From: Pirellulaceae bacterium
GTDB taxonomy: Bacteria; Planctomycetota; Planctomycetia; Pirellulales; Pirellulaceae
Direction of reading: 5' to 3'
Assembly: GCA_019636385.1 (NCBI GenBank)
Contig: JAHBXT010000003.1
Location: forward strand, 558,001-622,000
DNA: 64,000 nt
Shown: positions 27,088-36,343 of the stretch, piece after piece
Layout: every line of letters begins with the position of its first letter
Position numbering within the stretch: position 1 is the first letter of the stretch
Position numbers and translations under genes: made by a program
The notes under the pieces: model-generated
Told to the model about the DNA's origin: nothing
Databases searched by the model: none
What the model saw: only the letters and a program-made list of their open reading frames with translations

Positions 27088-28527
27088 CTAAGTGGCCGAA
27101 TTGGTTTCCAGCGGAATAGTCAGACAGAAGGTGCTGCCATGATTCAGTCGGCTTTCGACCGTGATTTCGCCACCGTGCAGCCGAGCCACCTCTTGGCTCA
27201 GCGCCAAGCCTAGGCCGCTACCGGTCAATTCGCGAACGCGTTCGTCCGAGCTGCGATAGAAACGATCGAATACATGGGGCAACTCCTGTGGGCTGATGCC
27301 AATTCCAGTGTCGGTCACAGTGAACTGCACTTTGTGTTCAGCTATATCCACGCGAAACGTGACACAGCCACCATCCGGCGTATACTTGACGGCGTTGCCC
27401 AACAGGTTGACCAATGATGCAACCAGCTTGCCCTTGTCTACACAGACTTTGGGCGGCAATTTGGGCGGTATTTCACAGCGGAATTCTTGCTGCTTCTCAG
27501 CCACCTGGCCTTGAACTTTAGCGGCTACTTCCTCAACCAGCCGTCCCAAATCTGTCTCGTGTGATTCCAGGGCCAATGCTCCGGCCTGCATGCGACTGAT
27601 ATCTAACAAATCGTCCACCAGTTGAGATAGCCGCACCGATTCACATTGGATGACGTTGTAGAATCGCTTTCGAGTTTCGGTATCCAAATCATCGCTGACG
27701 TCCAGCGATTCGGCGTAGGCTCGGATGTTGGCCAGCGGCGTCCGGAATTCGTGGGTCGCCGTAGTTAAGAATTGGTCGCGCATTTGGTCGGCTAGGCGCT
27801 GCTGAGTAATGTCGCGGATGGTCCACACGTGAGCAATCGCCGCGCCATCGCTTTTACGGCCCTGACGAAAGCGCGCTTGCAGAGTGCGCTTGCCAGACTC
27901 GGTGGCTACCTCCCATTGAATTGCCGTAAGTGGTTTGGCGGTGCGGAGTTCAACAGCGGCGTCATTGTCCGTAGTCAGAGCCTCGACGAACGGTCTACCG
28001 AGCAACGCATCGCCGGATTCGGCACCGCAAATGGCTGCCAAGGCTGCGTTAGCGTAGGTTATCGTCCCGGACTGATCGGTCGTGGCCACGCCTTCGGACA
28101 GCGCGTCCAACAACGGCGGCCCATGGCGTCGCTCAGCTCCAGCCAACATTCGCGATAGTGAACCTTCCAGCTCATTCAAAGTCTGCCACCGGCGGCCAAT
28201 TTCGATCAACCGGTTCCAGCCTCGAGCTGCCGGTTCGTTTTCGTTGGCTTGCGGCAGACTAAAAGCATCTATGGCCTGCGGGTCACACTGTGACAAACTC
28301 GAGAGCCATTGATTCCATTGCAAAAGCCGACTGAGCCGTTCGCGGACCAATAGCCCGCCACCCACTAGACAGACCGCTGTTGCCAACCAGCACACGTACT
28401 CTGGCAGATACTGATGACCCGCATCGGCGGCCCAGGCAGTAAAGCCAACCACCACGAGGGAGGCACCGAACATGATGAGCACCGCTCGCGAATCGCGATG
28501 TGCCAGAGTCGTCTGAGTGTTCATCAT
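27088..28527 (-). CDS. PAS-containing membrane sensor histidine kinase
   Basis: 479 residues. Two hydrophobic segments at the N-terminus (AVLIMFGASLVVVGFTAWAA and EYVCWLATAVCLVGGGLLV), a PAS domain (about 130-240; LSEGVATTDQSGTITYANAA), then HisKA with the phospho-acceptor in ATHEFRTPLANIRAYAESLD and the ATPase domain with LVNLLGNAVKYTP, DTGIGIS and GSGLGLALS. The short periplasmic loop suggests it senses the membrane or the cytoplasm. Between the response regulator (129 bases upstream) and the STAS gene. Confidence 0.9.
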   Translation of the reverse strand: MMNTQTTLAHRDSRAVLIMFGASLVVVGFTAWAADAGHQYLPEYVCWLATAVCLVGGGLLVRERLSRLLQWNQWLSSLSQCDPQAIDAFSLPQANENEPAARGWNRLIEIGRRWQTLNELEGSLSRMLAGAERRHGPPLLDALSEGVATTDQSGTITYANAALAAICGAESGDALLGRPFVEALTTDNDAAVELRTAKPLTAIQWEVATESGKRTLQARFRQGRKSDGAAIAHVWTIRDITQQRLADQMRDQFLTTATHEFRTPLANIRAYAESLDVSDDLDTETRKRFYNVIQCESVRLSQLVDDLLDISRMQAGALALESHETDLGRLVEEVAAKVQGQVAEKQQEFRCEIPPKLPPKVCVDKGKLVASLVNLLGNAVKYTPDGGCVTFRVDIAEHKVQFTVTDTGIGISPQELPHVFDRFYRSSDERVRELTGSGLGLALSQEVARLHGGEITVESRLNHGSTFCLTIPLETNSAT

Positions 28528-28655
28528 CAGTGCATGTTGGGCTGAAAGTGGTCAAGTCGCTGCCAGAGGAATGAACCGTTTGCTATGCAATAGAGAAATT
28601 TGGGCTGGGACCTTAGTTACTCCAGTTGGCTGTCGGAAATCGTCAAGCGAGCCAC

Positions 28656-29051
28656 TTAAGCCGGTACCTCAGGCGTCGGTTCGATGGCAGCTTGTAAGGT
28701 ATTGATTAATTCGCACAGGCTAAAGGGCTTGTAAAACACGGCGGTTAAATTGAGTTCTGGTGCAAAGCTTTCTGTTCCTAGTTCATAGGCTTTGGCCGAA
28801 CACAGAATCAGCTTGGCTGCGCTGGATTCGCTGCCAGCTCGGACACTGGTCAAGAACTGTTCGCCGTTCAAACGCGGCATTTGCAGGTCGCTGACAATAA
28901 CGTCGAATCTAATTTCTCGGGCCAGATTGAGTGCCTTTTGACCATCATGCGCAACCAAGACATCGTAGCCCGCGCGAACCAACGACAGGCGCATGATGTC
29001 CGCCAGTGCGCGATCGTCTTCGGCAACTAGAGCCCTGCGTTGATTTATCAT
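28656..29051 (-). CDS. Single-domain response regulator
   Basis: 131 residues, a receiver domain only: AEDDRALADIM acid pocket, phospho-acceptor Asp in DVIVSDLQMPRLNGEQF, and the Lys in AVFYKPFS. No output domain, so it works by protein contact, perhaps on the motor or on the STAS protein. It lies in the pilus operon before the sensor kinase. Confidence 0.88.
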   Translation of the reverse strand: MINQRRALVAEDDRALADIMRLSLVRAGYDVLVAHDGQKALNLAREIRFDVIVSDLQMPRLNGEQFLTSVRAGSESSAAKLILCSAKAYELGTESFAPELNLTAVFYKPFSLCELINTLQAAIEPTPEVPA

Positions 29052-29085
29052 GGTAGTCGTCTCTTATACTTTGTGGTGAACTGGA

Positions 29086-29508
29086 TCACCAGTCGCTGGC
29101 GGAGGCGTGGTTTACGATGAATTGGCCTGACTGATTGTCATACGCCCAAGCTTGTGTTCCAGAAACTGCCAGCGCCGCGCCGGTGTTTTGTATGCGTACG
29201 TCTGAGTTTTTGTTGCCAATTTCTGATGACGGAAATTGCCCTTGCAGAAACGGCGTCAGATCAGCCTTGAGATCGGCCATTGTCCCCGCATCACCTGGCA
29301 GCGTTCCCAGCGCAGCGCGATGAAGCTCCACCGCATTGCGCAGCACTGACAAGCTGTGCCGTGTTGAATTTGATCGCGCAGCGGTTGTCGTGTCGAACAT
29401 CTTGGGAGCCGCGACGGCTGCCAAAATCCCTATAATCAGGATGACAATCACCAGCTCGACCAGTGTGAAGGCCCTACGTCGGCGAGTTGCTTCAACTTCG
29501 TATCTCAT
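29086..29508 (-). CDS. Major pseudopilin, GspG/PilA-like
   Basis: 140 residues from ATG 29508, chosen because AAAGGA lies 7 bases before it. RRRRAFTLVELVIVILIIGI then LAAVAAPKMFD is a textbook prepilin N-terminus: basic leader, cleavage before Phe, Glu at +5 (the -1 residue is Ala). After the helix the protein is short, with VELHRAALGTLPGDAGTM as in GspG-type pseudopilins. First gene of the minus-strand pilus operon. Confidence 0.85.
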   Translation of the reverse strand: MRYEVEATRRRRAFTLVELVIVILIIGILAAVAAPKMFDTTTAARSNSTRHSLSVLRNAVELHRAALGTLPGDAGTMADLKADLTPFLQGQFPSSEIGNKNSDVRIQNTGAALAVSGTQAWAYDNQSGQFIVNHASASDW

Positions 29509-29560
29509 TGGATTTCCTTTACGGTTGACTGGAGAGTATTTCAAACGAGGATGACTGCGA

Positions 29561-29587
29561 GCCGACCGGGCTACCCGGTGGGTCGGC
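29561..29587. promoter_or_regulatory. Inverted repeat between divergent pilus genes
   Basis: GCCGACC and GGTCGGC enclose CGGGCTACCCGGTG, which can form a further CGGG/CCCG stem. It lies 53 bases upstream of the major pseudopilin start, between the divergent pseudopilin and HD-GYP genes, a place suited to an operator or leader hairpin. Confidence 0.35.
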
Positions 29588-29919
29588 CTACCGATGGCCA
29601 GTGAACGTTAGGTTTCAGGGCTGGTTTGTCAAAAATCAGATATTGGCTTTAGTGTTGAATTTCATCGCAAACCGATTCACAAGCCTTGCAACCTCTACTA
29701 TCGCACCCATCTTGGGAAAGGATGTCCGATTGTAGGGGCTGTAAGTGCGCGGTTGGCCAAGTGCATGAACCAACCGCAGCAAAAGTGCGGAGACTCAGGA
29801 GTGCCAGCGCTTATCGCAAACTACCCTTTCTGCAGCTGAGAACGCCTGCGGACTGGCCGCACGCTCGCTCCAAACATTTCTGGTCATTAGTCATTGGTCT
29901 GCTTGTAGGTGCACCTGTT

Positions 29920-31601
29920 ATGAACGCAATCGAGACTGCTTCCCAGCTTTTCATGTCTGTTGGCCCCGGCAGTTCATCCAGTCGGACCCTGCAAATGCAA
30001 TCAGTATTGTCTGAGGCTTTCAATACAAAGCTCAGTATCTGGTGTCGTCATTCTGACGGATGGCGTTCAGAGATACCTTGGGAGTCAAACCCGGCGATCG
30101 AAGAGTCGCGGTGGGCAAGTGTGCAATTGTGGTTGGACGATTTGGTCGAACAATTGCCTGATATGCCGCAGGTGTTGCCACTGGACGGACAGCGAGTATT
30201 CGTGGCGGCAGTTTCAATGAATGACGTTGGTGTGACCGAAGTTGTGGGAGGTGTTGCGCCACTCGATCCGCTTCAACTGGCGACGCGCGCCGCTGAATTG
30301 GCTGTCCAAAAAGTGGATGCGGCCGATCTACACGAGCTGCACGATCAGTATGCAGCCAGGCTGTCAACCAGTTACGAAGAGTTGTGTTTTCTGCGCCGCT
30401 TGTCCAAGCATGTCGAGTTTTGCATGGCCAATCGCTCCTTGGTAGATGTGGCTAAAACCACATTGACCGAGCTTTTCGATTTGATTCAGGTCCAAGGCTT
30501 AGCCTTGCTACAAATTAACAATCAGGACTCGGTACGCTGCGAGAGTTTCGTGGATATTGCTGTCGCAGAGGGAGCCTTGCCGCATGATGCTGAGCAATGG
30601 CGACAGTTCATTGCTGAACTCGGTCCGCGCAGTCGTCGCGTCTTGGTAAAGAATTTCAATAGTCAGATGAACTCGCAGGAAGTGATCAAGGCCCCGCAGG
30701 GTGTGCGCTCTATGGCTTTAGTCCCCATTCAAAAGGAAGGCCAAGTATTTGGCTGGCTGTTGGCAGTCAACAAGCGTTCTCATGGGGGTGAAAAGGACTT
30801 GCTTATCAATTCGTTGGGTCATGATGAATTGGGGTCGATGGAGGCATCGCTGTTGGAAGTGGCCGCCCAGTTGTTGGCCTCACACGCCTCGAATAGTCAG
30901 CTGTTTCAAGAACTAGAACAGTTAGTGGTCAGTTCGATCCATACGCTGGTAGGCATTGTTGAAGCCAAGGACGAATATACCTGCGGTCACAGCCACCGCG
31001 TTGCACTGGTTGCCCGCCAACTCGCCCAACAGTTGAACTTGCCGGCTGACGAATGCGAAGACATCTATACATCGGGGTTGCTGCATGACGTCGGTAAAAT
31101 TGGCGTGCGCGATGAAGTGTTACTCAAGTCTGGGAAGTTGACCTACGAAGAATTTAACGAGATTAAACAACACCCGGTTATCGGGGCTCATTTGTTGCGC
31201 GGACTTAAGCCCTTGGCAAACTACTTCCCGGCGTGCTCTATCACCACGAGGCCGTAGATGGTTCAGGATATCCCGAAGGGCTGCGCGGTGATAAAATTCC
31301 ATTAATGGCTCGCGTGCTGGCGGTTGCCGATGCTTGGGATGCCATGACCAGCGATCGCCCCTATCGGCCTGGTATGCAGGCGGACAAGGCGATCTCCATT
31401 CTTATCAGCGGTGCCGGAAGCCAATGGGATCCAGTGGTTGTGCAGGCCTTTCTGGATTCAATAGACACCATCATGAATATCATCAGCCACTGGCGAGACG
31501 TGCAGAATCAATTCTGCAAGCCGAACCAGATTAGCTCCAGTATTCATTCTTTCCCCGTCGCATGCAAAATCGCTGCCGCGGCCAAACTGTTAGGTTCCTG
31601 A
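29920..31601 (+). pseudogene. HD-GYP domain protein with a one-base frameshift
   Basis: The likely start is ATG 29920; the frame is open back to 29686 but that stretch looks non-coding. The middle part has a GAF-like domain (about codons 175-310 of the chosen start). The HD-GYP domain follows: GHSHRVALVARQLAQ, GLLHDVGKIGV (the HD pair), then a break at 31228-31233. In one frame the chain ends [11 protein letters not shown]; in the next it continues [20 protein letters not shown], which holds HHExxDGSGYP. Restoring one G to read FPGVLYHHE repairs it. HD-GYP proteins hydrolyse cyclic di-GMP. It lies divergently beside the pilus operon and just before the secretin. Confidence 0.85.
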
Positions 31602-31639
31602 TGGATTTCTTTAGAGGGAGCGAAGCTTTGCTAGCACTC

Positions 31640-31663
31640 GAAACTTTGGCCCAGCGAAGTTTC
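31640..31663 (+). terminator. Hairpin after the HD-GYP gene
   Basis: GAAACTT and AAGTTTC form a perfect 7-bp stem with a 10-base loop, about 40 bases past the stop. No U-run; weak terminator candidate. Confidence 0.3.
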
Positions 31664-31796
31664 CTGAGTGAATCTCTCAGAATTCCACACACCGCAAGTC
31701 GTTAGAACCGATACAGCTGATACAGTCTGCCAGCGCGCCAATGTCGTTTGCCGCTGCCGGCGACCGTTGAGCTAGCATTCAATTCGCGGACCAGCC

Positions 31797-33812
31797 ATGG
31801 TTTGTCAGCACCAACACAATCTACTTGCCTCGTGCTGTCGCCGAACCTGGGGGTTGTTGGTGTTGGCCACCAGCCTGGCCATCTGTGTTCTGCTGCCGAG
31901 CATCGGCTGTGATTCAAGCCAATCCAAGCCATATAAGACAGGCACCGTCGCATTCCCAGTAGAATCGGCAATACGAACTGCAGATTCTAAACCACCCCAT
32001 GCACTGATAGATGACCGCGCCCACGCACCGCTTGGCGACGGGCAGTTGCCGAGAGTCCCCCTCGTTCGAGAATCACCTGATTTGTCAGCCAAATCTGCCT
32101 CGGAATTCAAGCTGGCTTCCTCGCCGAACTTCATTCTGACCGATCGCCAACGGGCTGAGCGAAACGCATCTTTGGCAGAGTCAAACGTTGATGCACTGAA
32201 GTTCGTCGATCTTCCCCCGGCACCTGGATCAGTGGTCAATGACGGCAGGTTCAGCTCAAATTCTCCCAGGTCACCGTTTAAGACGGTCGCGGTGCAATTG
32301 CCCATGCCAGATGGCGACTCCGGTACTTCACTCGGTGCCAGTGTTGTTACTGACGGCGGGCTGGAAGACTGGGAATTGATTCCCAATCAAACTGATTCTC
32401 CAGTTGTGACGACGCCGCCACCCCCAATATTGCCTTCCCCAAGTGCCTTGGCAGACCCGATAGAGATCCCCATCCAGGGCAGCGAAATGGGGTCCGATCA
32501 AGTTCGCACTGTCGATGGCAGGGTGGCACTAAGTGTTCGCGACGCGACGCTGCATTCTGTGCTGTCCATGATTGCCCAGCAGCATGGATTGAGCATCGTT
32601 TCGCCGACTGAACTAGATGTCAAACTGACGATGACTCTGCAGCCAACCAATCTGGAGAATGCCTTGGACGCCATCATGGCGGTTAGCAGTTGCGTCTGGA
32701 CTCAGTATAACAATGTGGTCTATGTAACACCCCTGAATAAGGAGGCAAACCAGAATTTTCTGATACAAGGCCGAATGATTCAGGTGTTTGATCTCAGCTA
32801 CATGTCTGCTAACGATGCCGAGAAAGTGGTTACCGGCATCTTATCGCCAGTCGGTAAAGTATTCTCGCGTCAACTGGACAAATCCGACAAGCGACGCAGT
32901 AACGAACAACTGGTTGTCGAAGATTTGCCACCGTACGTGGCGCGCGTTAGTGAATATCTCGCGCGCGCCGATCAACCGCCCCGACAGGTGATGGTGGAGG
33001 TGCGAGTTTTACAAGTTCGATTGACTGACGATCGCAAGCACGGTGTGAACCTGGATGGTCTATTGAGCCGCAGTGGCAGCAATGAGATTTGGTTTCGTAC
33101 CAAAGCATTTGCATCCTCGACCGGCCCAGGTGCGGTGTTCTCAGTAGACAGCACGCGATTTGACAAACTGCTGGACATACTCAATACCACAACGGACGCC
33201 AAGACGTTGGCAGCTCCCAAGCTGTTGATGCTCAATGGTCAAGAGTCCAAGATTCAAATCGGTCAGAAGTTGGCTTATACCACTAGCACCACAACCCAAA
33301 CGACAACCGTGCAAGGCGTTCAATTCTTAGAGGTGGGCGTGCTGTTGACCGTCACACCGCATATCACGGACAACGGCCAAATTCTGATGCATGTTAGCCC
33401 CAAAGTCTCCAGCGGTCAGGTCAATCCCACCACGCAACTGCCTGATGAAGAAACGACCGAATTGACCACGAGTGTGATGGTACCCGATGGTACTGGGATA
33501 GTAATTGGGGGATTGATTCAAGAGTCGGACATCGAGCGGCAATCGAAACTGCCCTTATTGGGCGATCTATGGGTCATCGGCCGACTGTTCCAGCGACGTA
33601 GTGTCGATCGGCAACGAACTGAAGTAATCGTCGCCTTGTTGCCGCGTATCGTGGACTGTACTCAGTGCCCGCCGGAGGGTGAGCAGTTGGAACTCGAACG
33701 CGCGACAATGCCTCTGCTGACTCCCGAATTGTTAAAGGCAACTCGGCCGGAGCCTACGTTGTACGATGCCATTAACAAGCCCGTTACTTCCTGGCGCGAT
33801 GCCAGGCTTTAG
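31797..33812 (+). CDS. Secretin (GspD/PilQ family)
   Basis: 671 residues. A hydrophobic leader (LLVLATSLAICVLLPSIGC) ends in Cys and could be a lipoprotein or signal-peptide site. Residues about 60-230 are a low-complexity linker. An N-domain follows (about 240-310; ALSVRDATLHSVLSMIAQQH), then a linking domain, then the secretin core (about 455-620): KTLAAPKLLMLNGQESKIQI, VGVLLTVTPHITDNGQILMH and TSVMVPDGTGIVIGGLIQES followed by LPLLGDLWVIGRLFQ. It forms the outer-membrane pore for the pilus or secretion machine encoded on the other strand. Confidence 0.9.
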   Translation: MVCQHQHNLLASCCRRTWGLLVLATSLAICVLLPSIGCDSSQSKPYKTGTVAFPVESAIRTADSKPPHALIDDRAHAPLGDGQLPRVPLVRESPDLSAKSASEFKLASSPNFILTDRQRAERNASLAESNVDALKFVDLPPAPGSVVNDGRFSSNSPRSPFKTVAVQLPMPDGDSGTSLGASVVTDGGLEDWELIPNQTDSPVVTTPPPPILPSPSALADPIEIPIQGSEMGSDQVRTVDGRVALSVRDATLHSVLSMIAQQHGLSIVSPTELDVKLTMTLQPTNLENALDAIMAVSSCVWTQYNNVVYVTPLNKEANQNFLIQGRMIQVFDLSYMSANDAEKVVTGILSPVGKVFSRQLDKSDKRRSNEQLVVEDLPPYVARVSEYLARADQPPRQVMVEVRVLQVRLTDDRKHGVNLDGLLSRSGSNEIWFRTKAFASSTGPGAVFSVDSTRFDKLLDILNTTTDAKTLAAPKLLMLNGQESKIQIGQKLAYTTSTTTQTTTVQGVQFLEVGVLLTVTPHITDNGQILMHVSPKVSSGQVNPTTQLPDEETTELTTSVMVPDGTGIVIGGLIQESDIERQSKLPLLGDLWVIGRLFQRRSVDRQRTEVIVALLPRIVDCTQCPPEGEQLELERATMPLLTPELLKATRPEPTLYDAINKPVTSWRDARL

Positions 33813-34282
33813 CGGGAAGGGCATGGAGGTCTCCACGCTGCTCGAACTTCCAGTCCAGCATGCCCATCTGCCTGTACAGCGAGTCGAAGCACTGAGCACT
33901 GAGCAGCACTCGAGCCTAAATCCAGGCGCAATAGGCTCTAAAGATGTTCTGGCAATGCTGTCTTTGGCCGCGTGAATTCTTTGCCAATTATTCACCAGTC
34001 CTCATTCTGCCGTTGACTCCGGGTGCTTGCAGGGCTCATATTGTTTGGCCGTGTAATGGATTGCACCGCTGGAGACGCATGAACCCCCGATTCGTGACTT
34101 CGGCGCGAGGAAAATGGAACCTTCAGCGACACAGCAGGCCAGGACTTAGCGAGGAACTGGCAGCGCGTTACAATTTGTGTGACTGTAATGAATCGGATTG
34201 CCTGCAGTGGCTCTCTGATTGCTCCGCAGATCGTCGCGTTGTTTTTCGATTCTTCTATGGCAGGCTTGCTAACGGAGTGCCA
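33813..34282 (+). other. Region upstream of dnaG, no gene seen
   Basis: About 470 bases between the secretin and dnaG. The dnaG frame is open back to 33944 but lacks primase similarity before 34283. A possible promoter lies at 34013-34042. Nothing else recognised. Confidence 0.45.
34013..34042 (+). promoter_or_regulatory. Possible sigma-70-type promoter for dnaG-rpoD
   Basis: TTGACT, then 18 bases, then CATATT. The -35 is good and the -10 matches four of six positions. It lies about 240 bases before the dnaG start, so a long leader would result. Confidence 0.3.
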
Positions 34283-36226
34283 GTGTCGTTTTCGTTCGAC
34301 CCTGATATCAAAGAACGTGTCCGCACCGCAACGGACATTGTGGAACTGGTTGGCAGCCGTCTGGAGTTGCGCCGGCAGGGGGCGATGTACGTCGCCAACT
34401 GTCCGTGGCACAACGACTCGCGACCCAGTCTCCAAGTCAATCCCGCTCGGCAGACTTGGAAATGCTGGGTGTGCGATATTGGCGGCGATGTCTTCAACTA
34501 CGTGATGCGCATCGAAGGGTGCAGCTTTGCCGATGCGCTGCATCGTTTGGCTGAGCGCGCGGGCATCAATATGGCCCGCCGCGGTGCATCGGGCAAATCA
34601 GGTCGCGGTGGCCAGGATGCGACAGTCGACCAAAAAGCCGAACTATATCGCGTTTTGCGCTGGGCTGATGATTTCTTCCATCGTTATCTGCTGGAGTCGC
34701 CACAAGCAGCGGCGGCGCGGGATTATTTGAACGAGCGCGGGATTACCCACCATTCCCAGGAAAAATTTCACTTGGGGATGTCACCCAATAGTTGGTCTGC
34801 CTTATTGGAAGCAGCGGCTGGCGAACGAATCTCGCCGACGCTACTGGAGGCTGCTGGGCTGGTGGTCAAGCGCGAAGGGCAAGGCGGCTACTACGATCGT
34901 TTCCGCGAGCGAATCATTTTCCCGATTCGCGACCGCGAGAATCGGACGATTGCATTTGGCGGGCGAATCATGCCAGGCGCGGGCGAGGGGGCCAAATATA
35001 TCAACTCGCCGGAAACCCGGCTGTTTCAAAAGAGCCGGCAGTTGTACGGTTTTGATGTGGCTCACATACCCATTCATCGACAGCGACAGGCTGTGGTCAT
35101 GGAGGGCTATACCGATGTCATTGTGGCGCATCAAGTTGGCGTCGATAACGCTGTAGCCGTGCTGGGCACCGCCTTGGGAGCGGCACACCTGCGCACCTTG
35201 CGGCATTCCTGCGATTCGGTGGTCTTGCTGTTGGATGGCGACGAGGCGGGCCAGCGGCGCAGCGATGAGGTGCTGGAGTTGTTCCTGCATGCACAGTTGG
35301 ACGTGCGCATTGTAACGTTGCCTGAAGGCTTGGACCCCGCCGATTACTTGAATAAGTATGGACTAGAGGCGTTTGAACGCAGTGTGGCCACAGCCTGTGA
35401 TGCACTGGAGTTTCGGTTGCGGCGAGCCACCGCCGGAATCGATCCGCTGGTCGACACCCATCGAGTGCACCGTGCCATCGAAGAGATGTTGTCGTTGTTG
35501 GCCAAAGTGCCGCACTCGGGGCTGATATCCAATGAAGCCTTTCGCATCCGCCAAAATCAAGTGCTGACCAGGTTGTCGCGGCAGTTTACGATTGGTGAAG
35601 AGGTGTTGCGGCAGCAGTTAAGCGCACTGCGCCAGCGGCAATCCCAACTGACTCAGTCGGTTCGCAGTCGAGCGCAGGAGCCGCAGGAAACTGCTCCGCC
35701 CATCGCCTTTCATCTCAGCGATTTGTCGCCGTTTGAACGCGAATTGTTAGAGCTGTTAATCATCGCTCCGCAAGTTGCCCCGATTGTACTGGAAAGAGTG
35801 CAATCGGGATGGCTTGAGTGCAAAGCGGCTCGAGCCATGTTGGACGCCTATCAGCAGTTGGACTTCAGCGGCGTATCGCTGGAGTTCAATAGCGTGCTGT
35901 CGGCGGTTGAGGATCCATCACTGAAGAGTCTGCTGGTGACGCTGCACGATCAGGCGGCTGCCAAGTCCAGCAGCACGAAGGCGTCTGCGGACGAGCGGTT
36001 GCGTGCTCTGACGCAGCGCATCGGGCAGCGGCACGACGAGCTGCGCGGACTGCAGTTGGTGGAACAATTGAGAAAAGGTGTTTCTGAGAAGGAGGAAATG
36101 GATCTCTTGCAAGATGTGATTCGTCAAGCTCGCCTGCGTCAAGGTTTGCAGACTGCCGCGTTATCCGCCGATCCAGCGGTTCCGTCGCAGCCTGAACAGG
36201 ACTCGGACGTACCCGCCAGTCGGTAG
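34283..36226 (+). CDS. dnaG: DNA primase DnaG
   Basis: 647 residues from GTG 34283 (another GTG at 34277 is nearly as good; CGGAG lies just before). It starts SFSFDPDIKERVRTATDIVE, the family N-terminus. The CHC2 zinc ribbon has CPWH (about 36) and CWVC (about 58); the RNA polymerase core has FPIRDRENRTIAFGGRIM; TOPRIM residues are in VVMEGYTDVIVAHQVG (Glu) and LLLDGDEAGQRRSDE (DxD). The C-terminal helicase-binding part is present but divergent. It makes RNA primers for lagging-strand synthesis. Followed by rpoD, the classic primase-sigma arrangement. Confidence 0.93.
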   Translation: MSFSFDPDIKERVRTATDIVELVGSRLELRRQGAMYVANCPWHNDSRPSLQVNPARQTWKCWVCDIGGDVFNYVMRIEGCSFADALHRLAERAGINMARRGASGKSGRGGQDATVDQKAELYRVLRWADDFFHRYLLESPQAAAARDYLNERGITHHSQEKFHLGMSPNSWSALLEAAAGERISPTLLEAAGLVVKREGQGGYYDRFRERIIFPIRDRENRTIAFGGRIMPGAGEGAKYINSPETRLFQKSRQLYGFDVAHIPIHRQRQAVVMEGYTDVIVAHQVGVDNAVAVLGTALGAAHLRTLRHSCDSVVLLLDGDEAGQRRSDEVLELFLHAQLDVRIVTLPEGLDPADYLNKYGLEAFERSVATACDALEFRLRRATAGIDPLVDTHRVHRAIEEMLSLLAKVPHSGLISNEAFRIRQNQVLTRLSRQFTIGEEVLRQQLSALRQRQSQLTQSVRSRAQEPQETAPPIAFHLSDLSPFERELLELLIIAPQVAPIVLERVQSGWLECKAARAMLDAYQQLDFSGVSLEFNSVLSAVEDPSLKSLLVTLHDQAAAKSSSTKASADERLRALTQRIGQRHDELRGLQLVEQLRKGVSEKEEMDLLQDVIRQARLRQGLQTAALSADPAVPSQPEQDSDVPASR

Positions 36227-36343
36227 TCGGTCCACGCATCGCCAGTGACGAGACGCTCTTTCAAGGGCCACTCAGGACATAACCCCATCCACACTTGGGC
36301 ACGCTGTCGGCGCGACCCAGGGATTTTCAAAAGGAGTTGAACT

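Noticed and set aside
29686..29919. Upstream extension of the HD-GYP gene
   Set aside because: TTG start with no ribosome-binding site and a composition unlike the rest of the protein; ATG 29920 is preferred, though not proven.
33944..34282. N-terminal extension of dnaG in the same frame
   Set aside because: About 113 codons without primase similarity; the family N-terminus begins at the GTG at 34283, preceded by CGGAG.
33992..34543. 183-codon open frame opposite the start of dnaG
   Set aside because: It overlaps the conserved zinc-ribbon region of primase on the other strand; composition is that of an antisense shadow.
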